Assembly (NCBI GenBank): GCA_028689195.1
Contig: JAQTWR010000087.1
Location: forward strand, 1 to 9,163
Length of the DNA: 9,163 nucleotides
Reading direction: 5' to 3'
DNA from: Anaerolineales bacterium
GTDB taxonomy: Bacteria > Chloroflexota > Anaerolineae > Anaerolineales > Villigracilaceae
Shown piece by piece: positions 6,399 through 9,163 of this stretch (position 1 is the first letter of the stretch; the number at the start of each line of letters is the position of its first letter). Below the pieces are notes generated by a model that saw only the letters and a program-made list of their open reading frames with translations, was not told the origin of the DNA and ran no database searches. The position numbers were made by a program, and so were the translations under genes.

Positions 6399-7345
6399 GG
6401 ATTTCCCTCGTCCCCGACGATAATCGGCAGCAGCGACTCAAACACCGCCTCGACGATGTTAACTGGAACGGCGTTCCCCGCCTGCTTGCGGGTCTGCGAT
6501 TCTGAAACCGCGATCTTGAACGTATCGGGAAAGCCTTGCAGCCGCAGCATTTCTCTGGGCGTTAATCGGCGCTCGCCGTCTACGAGTAAATAGTTGTAAG
6601 AAGCGTGCGCTCTTAACGCGCATGAATATGGATAGGAACTGATATGTCCGCTTTTGTTCTCGTGCCAGATGGACGGGCTTACGCTCGGCGCGTGACTCGC
6701 TTTGCGCTTTTGGCGTATCTTCTCTGAGACGTAATATTTTTCATCCGCGTTTTTTTCCAAAATCGCGTTCAATGACGCGAACTTTTCCCGCTTGGGCGGA
6801 AAATTATATTCCATCGGTTTATGAAAACCGACGATGATTAGTCGTTCCCTTTTCTGCGGCAGCCCGTAATCCAAAGCGTTCAGCGATTTGTAATAAACGG
6901 CGTAGCCCAACTCGTCGCGTAAAACGTGAAGGATTTTCTTCAGCGTTTTCCCTTTATCGTGTCCGATCAAACGCTTGACGTTTTCGAGAATAAACGCCCT
7001 TGGCTTTTTTGCGGCAAGGATTCTGGCGATGTCGAAGAACAGCGTTCCGCGCGTATCGTCGAAGCCTTTCCCCGCGCCGATGATGCTGAAAGGCTGGCAG
7101 GGAAACCCCGCAAATAAAATATCGTGGTCGGGAATATCGTTCTCATTGACTTGCGTAATATCGTCGGACGGGTATTCGCCGAAATTCGCGTGGTAGGCTT
7201 TTCGCGCATAGGGATCAATATCGCTGGAGAAAACGCATCGCGAAGATAATCCGTAGCGAGAGAAGACCCGTTCCGCCGCAAAACGGAATCCGCCGATGCC
7301 CGAAAATAAGTCAATGAATTGAATGGGTTTGCCGCGCTGATTCAT
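6395..7345 (-). CDS. DNA (cytosine-5-)-methyltransferase
   Basis: The 316-residue product is a C5-cytosine DNA methyltransferase that uses S-adenosylmethionine. Conserved motifs occur in the right order: I IDLFSGIGGF (11-20), II/III around SSDIDPYA (40-47), IV FAGFPCQPFS (78-87, catalytic Cys83), VI FILENVKRL (118-126), VIII LPQKRERLIIVGF (162-174), IX RRLTPREMLRLQGFPD (259-274) and X QAGNAVPV (288-295). The target recognition region between VIII and IX is short (about 175-258), so the recognition site is probably short too, but it cannot be read from the sequence. The start at 7345 is chosen because AGGA (7350-7353, complementary strand) precedes it and it clears the cysH stop by 13 bp. An upstream in-frame start at 7492 would overlap cysH by 134 bp. 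It sits between cysH and vsr, and no restriction enzyme is adjacent, so it may be a solitary methyltransferase. Confidence 0.95.
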   Translation of the reverse strand: MNQRGKPIQFIDLFSGIGGFRFAAERVFSRYGLSSRCVFSSDIDPYARKAYHANFGEYPSDDITQVNENDIPDHDILFAGFPCQPFSIIGAGKGFDDTRGTLFFDIARILAAKKPRAFILENVKRLIGHDKGKTLKKILHVLRDELGYAVYYKSLNALDYGLPQKRERLIIVGFHKPMEYNFPPKREKFASLNAILEKNADEKYYVSEKIRQKRKASHAPSVSPSIWHENKSGHISSYPYSCALRAHASYNYLLVDGERRLTPREMLRLQGFPDTFKIAVSESQTRKQAGNAVPVNIVEAVFESLLPIIVGDEGNP

Positions 7346-7358
7346 TTTATCCTGCCGA

Positions 7359-8114
7359 TTATTCCGCATCGGGCATTTCGATATGAAAATCGTCTTTCGA
7401 TTCGGAAATATCTTTTTTGCGGAACATATCGGTATGCAAGCCGCACTCCACTTTGCCTTTGCCCGCCCAGCGTCCGGCGCGCTCGTCGTCATTTATGCCG
7501 ATTGCAATGGTGCAGGGCGCGCAGCCTACGCTTCTATATCCTTTTTCAAACAGCGGATGTTTTGGCAGGTTATGTTCGTCAATATAATTTTGCACGTCTT
7601 TTCGCGTCCAATTCAACAGCGGATTGACCTTGAGTAAACCGTCTTCCTGCATTTCTAAAATCTTGGCGCGCGCGCGTATGGCGGTTTGGTCGCGGCGGAT
7701 TCCGCTGATCCATACTTTGTAACCCTTTAGCGCTTTTTGCATTGGCAAAACCTTATGTAAAAAACAGCATAAATTGGGGTCTTCCAAAGGCAGCGAGCGC
7801 ATCCGCTGGCGCACAAAAACATCCCAGCGCGAATCGCGATATAAATCAATAATATTTAGTTTCCATTCTTCGGCGATCCTCTCGCGGAACACCAGCGTTT
7901 CCCAAAAATGATAGCCCGTATTGATGAAAAAAATCGGCGTATCGGGCGCAATCTGCGAGATGATATGCAGCAGCGGCATGGATTGCGTCTGAAGCGAAGA
8001 GCTCATTGCGATGTAAGGCGAGTATCGGTCTACCGCCCATTCGATAATCTCCTGCGGAGTTTGCGCTTCAAGTTCCTGCGAAAATTTTTCAAGTTTATAC
8101 GCCGACAACAACAT
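7359..8114 (-). CDS. cysH: APS/PAPS reductase (assimilatory)
   Basis: The 251-residue product reduces adenylyl sulfate or 3'-phosphoadenylyl sulfate to sulfite with thioredoxin, a step in sulfate assimilation for cysteine. The phosphosulfate-reductase fold is shown by MSSSLQTQSMPLLH (37-50, nucleotide loop), FFINTGYHFWET (62-73), WISGIRRDQTAIRA (135-148) and the catalytic C-terminal ECGLH (Cys224). The pairs Cys116-Cys117 and Cys198-x-x-Cys201 are the ligands of the 4Fe-4S cluster found in the APS-using bacterial enzymes, so APS may be the substrate; this is inferred, not shown. No other sulfate assimilation gene is present in the window. It is the first gene of the minus-strand cluster with the methyltransferase and vsr. 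TATAAT lies six bases before the ATG with no ribosome binding site, which suggests a leaderless mRNA. Confidence 0.93.
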   Translation of the reverse strand: MLLSAYKLEKFSQELEAQTPQEIIEWAVDRYSPYIAMSSSLQTQSMPLLHIISQIAPDTPIFFINTGYHFWETLVFRERIAEEWKLNIIDLYRDSRWDVFVRQRMRSLPLEDPNLCCFLHKVLPMQKALKGYKVWISGIRRDQTAIRARAKILEMQEDGLLKVNPLLNWTRKDVQNYIDEHNLPKHPLFEKGYRSVGCAPCTIAIGINDDERAGRWAGKGKVECGLHTDMFRKKDISESKDDFHIEMPDAE

Positions 8115-8120
8115 GCCGAA

Positions 8121-8126
8121 ATTATA
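8121..8126 (-). promoter_or_regulatory. -10 element for cysH, leaderless
   Basis: On the minus strand a perfect TATAAT is followed by six bases (TTCGGC) and the cysH ATG (8114-8112). Transcription from this element should begin at or within a base or two of the A of the ATG, and no Shine-Dalgarno sequence exists. I see no convincing -35 hexamer; it would lie within the first codons of the divergent gene. Confidence 0.65.
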
Positions 8127-8130
8127 CCGT

Positions 8131-8136
8131 TATAAT
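8131..8136 (+). promoter_or_regulatory. -10 element for the SAM methyltransferase gene, leaderless
   Basis: On the plus strand a perfect TATAAT is followed by six bases (GCGGCT) and the ATG at 8143. This is the mirror arrangement of the cysH -10, with four bases (CCGT) between the two hexamers. No Shine-Dalgarno sequence precedes 8143, so a leaderless transcript is likely. No clear -35 is seen; it would lie within the cysH coding start. Confidence 0.7.
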
Positions 8137-8142
8137 GCGGCT

Positions 8143-8859
8143 ATGAATCCTTCCACCGCGCAAAAATTGATTGAACTCAACCGCCAATTCTATACCCGCT
8201 TCGGCGCGGAGTTTTCGTCCACCCGCCAGCGTTTGCAGCCCGGCGTGCGGCAGATTTTGGATTCGCTGCGCGGGGATGAATCCATCCTCGATATTGGTTG
8301 CGGCAACGGAGAGCTCGCCCGCGAGTTGACGCGGCGCGGCTTCCACGGTTCTTATCTTGGATTGGATTTTAGCCCGCCCCTGTTAGCCGCCGCTTCGCGC
8401 CCTCATTCGTTTCCCGCGAAATTCGCGCAAGCAGACCTGACCTCAAATACTTGGGCATTGGACCTGCAACCTGCAACCTTCGACGATGTTTTTGCTTTTG
8501 CGGTGTTGCATCATATTCCATCTATTGAAGCGCGGTTGGATATTTTGCGAACGGTGAAAAAATTATTGAAACCCGGCGGGAAATTTATTTTATCGAACTG
8601 GCAATTCTTGAACAGCGAAAAACTCAAAGCGCGGATTCAGTCGTGGGACGGGGCTAATCTCCGCGCCGACGAGGTGGACGAGGGCGATTATTTGTTGGAT
8701 TGGCGCAGCGGGGGAAATGGCTTGCGGTACGCGCATCACTTCTCGGGCGGGGAACTATCCGCGCTCGCCGATCAAATTGAAATGCGCGTGTCCGCGTCGT
8801 TTTTATCCGACGGGGAAGGTAAAAATTTGGGGTTGTATCAAGTTTGGGAGATTGGCTGA
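8143..8859 (+). CDS. Class I SAM-dependent methyltransferase, Trm9-like
   Basis: The 238-residue product has the class I fold: motif I SILDIGCGNGELAREL (47-62), YLGLDFSP for motif II (71-78), an acidic ADL loop (97-99), VFAFAVLHHIPS motif IV (116-127) and LLKPGGKFILSNW (141-153). The C-terminal half (DEGDYLLDWR, then RYAHHFSGGELSALA) resembles the Trm9/ALKBH8 group that methylates modified uridines at the tRNA wobble position in eukaryotes; the substrate in bacteria is not established. The start at 8143 is chosen over an ATG at 8113, because the latter precedes the -10 element and overlaps the cysH start. Residues 106-113 (LDLQPATF) are encoded by ACCTGCA-type heptamers in the loop before motif IV. 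The last 22 bases overlap the converging GGDEF gene. Methyltransferase: secure; Trm9-like: moderate. Confidence 0.88.
   Translation: MNPSTAQKLIELNRQFYTRFGAEFSSTRQRLQPGVRQILDSLRGDESILDIGCGNGELARELTRRGFHGSYLGLDFSPPLLAAASRPHSFPAKFAQADLTSNTWALDLQPATFDDVFAFAVLHHIPSIEARLDILRTVKKLLKPGGKFILSNWQFLNSEKLKARIQSWDGANLRADEVDEGDYLLDWRSGGNGLRYAHHFSGGELSALADQIEMRVSASFLSDGEGKNLGLYQVWEIG
8462..8482. repeat. Heptamer repeat inside the methyltransferase coding region
   Basis: Three adjacent units, ACCTGCA at 8462 and 8469 and ACCTTCG at 8476, belong to the same family as slots 6-9 of the spacer array at 1622-1649. Both unit types occur identically there. They are read in frame as part of the peptide LDLQPATF. 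Confidence 0.75.
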
Positions 8860-9163
8860 ATTCCGCCGCTGACCATCACGCAGTTTCGTCCGCCGTGTTT
8901 TGCGGCGTAGAGCGCCTGGTCGGCGCGTTCGATGAGGCTTTTGAGCGTCTCGTATTCGTTGGCTTGCGCCACGCCGACGCTGATGGTGATGCGTAGCGGA
9001 CCCGCGTCGGTAGAGAAAGGCGCGTCCATGACGTTTTGGCGCAGGCGTTCGGCGATGATGCGCGCGGCTTCGAGGTTGGTTTCGGGGAGGAATACGACGA
9101 ATTCTTCGCCGCCATACCTGCATACCACGTCTACCGAACGCGAGTTGGAGCGGCAGCGTTCGG
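8838..9163 (-). CDS. Diguanylate cyclase (GGDEF domain), C-terminal part
   Basis: The C-terminal 107 codons of a GGDEF-domain protein are present, and the gene continues beyond the right edge. GGDEF enzymes join two GTP into cyclic di-GMP, a second messenger. The active-site loop reads RYGGEEF, coded near 9114-9094 on the complementary strand. Directly before it is RSVD, five residues upstream, matching the RxxD inhibitory site that binds the product. The end of the domain (RITISVGVA, LIERADQALYAAKHGGRN) is canonical. It is followed by a short tail, GGIQPISQT. Reading is open to the window edge, so the internal GTG near 9128 is not the start. Any sensor domain is outside the window. The stop lies inside the end of the methyltransferase gene (22-bp tail-to-tail overlap). 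Confidence 0.94.
   Translation of the reverse strand, partial: ERCRSNSRSVDVVCRYGGEEFVVFLPETNLEAARIIAERLRQNVMDAPFSTDAGPLRITISVGVAQANEYETLKSLIERADQALYAAKHGGRNCVMVSGGIQPISQT

Noticed and set aside
7346..7492. A 49-residue N-terminal extension of the DNA methyltransferase
   Set aside because: It lies inside the cysH coding region, lacks any conserved motif, and an AGGA ribosome binding site precedes 7345.
7359..8114. DndC-type DNA sulfur modification gene
   Set aside because: The protein has the assimilatory reductase signature (CC, CxxC and C-terminal ECGLH), and no other dnd gene is near.
8113..8142. Start of the SAM methyltransferase at the ATG at 8113
   Set aside because: It overlaps the cysH start codon and lies before the TATAAT at 8131-8136. 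The ATG at 8143 fits the methyltransferase family and the promoter position.

Overview
The window is bacterial chromosomal DNA of moderate GC content. It most resembles an uncultivated member of the Anaerolineae (phylum Chloroflexota). This placement is an inference from three things: the protein styles (a VWA/FHA membrane protein paired with a PP2C phosphatase, and a PlsY variant with the 'GSGHAGATN' motif), the dense gene packing, and heptanucleotide-periodic repeats in intergenic DNA. No alignment could be run. The window has nine protein genes, eight complete and one cut by the right edge. No RNA gene, transposase, phage gene or CRISPR array is visible, and the longest gene-free gap is 82 bp.

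Left part, + strand (1-5351). guaA (GMP synthase, complete) is followed by an 82-bp spacer made almost entirely of 7-bp units. Then come three genes that overlap by 8 and 4 bp and so form a translationally coupled operon: a polytopic membrane protein of unknown function; a secreted/anchored protein with a VWA-like outer part, one membrane span and a cytoplasmic FHA domain; and a PP2C-type Ser/Thr phosphatase. The last two suggest phospho-signalling at the membrane, although the FHA and VWA key residues are degenerate and no kinase lies in the window.

Middle part, - strand (8114 down to 5380). cysH (APS/PAPS reductase), a DNA cytosine-C5 methyltransferase, a Vsr-type mismatch endonuclease and a PlsY-type acyltransferase follow each other with gaps or overlaps of 32 bp or less. 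The methyltransferase and Vsr make functional sense together, since Vsr repairs the T:G mismatches left by 5-methylcytosine deamination. No restriction endonuclease is visible. A 26-bp perfect palindrome separates plsY from the converging PP2C gene.

Right part (8143-9163). A class I SAM methyltransferase with Trm9-like sequence features is transcribed divergently from cysH. The 28-bp gap between the two start codons is an almost mirror-symmetric arrangement with a perfect TATAAT on each strand exactly 6 nt before each ATG, which predicts two leaderless mRNAs from one very compact bidirectional promoter. The methyltransferase end overlaps, tail to tail, a GGDEF diguanylate cyclase that runs off the right edge.

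The most unusual structural theme is 7-nt periodicity. Degenerate heptamer arrays precede guaA and the membrane-protein gene, and similar heptamers lie in frame inside guaA and inside the SAM methyltransferase. In guaA one unit carries an extra base that avoids a stop codon which a perfect array would create.
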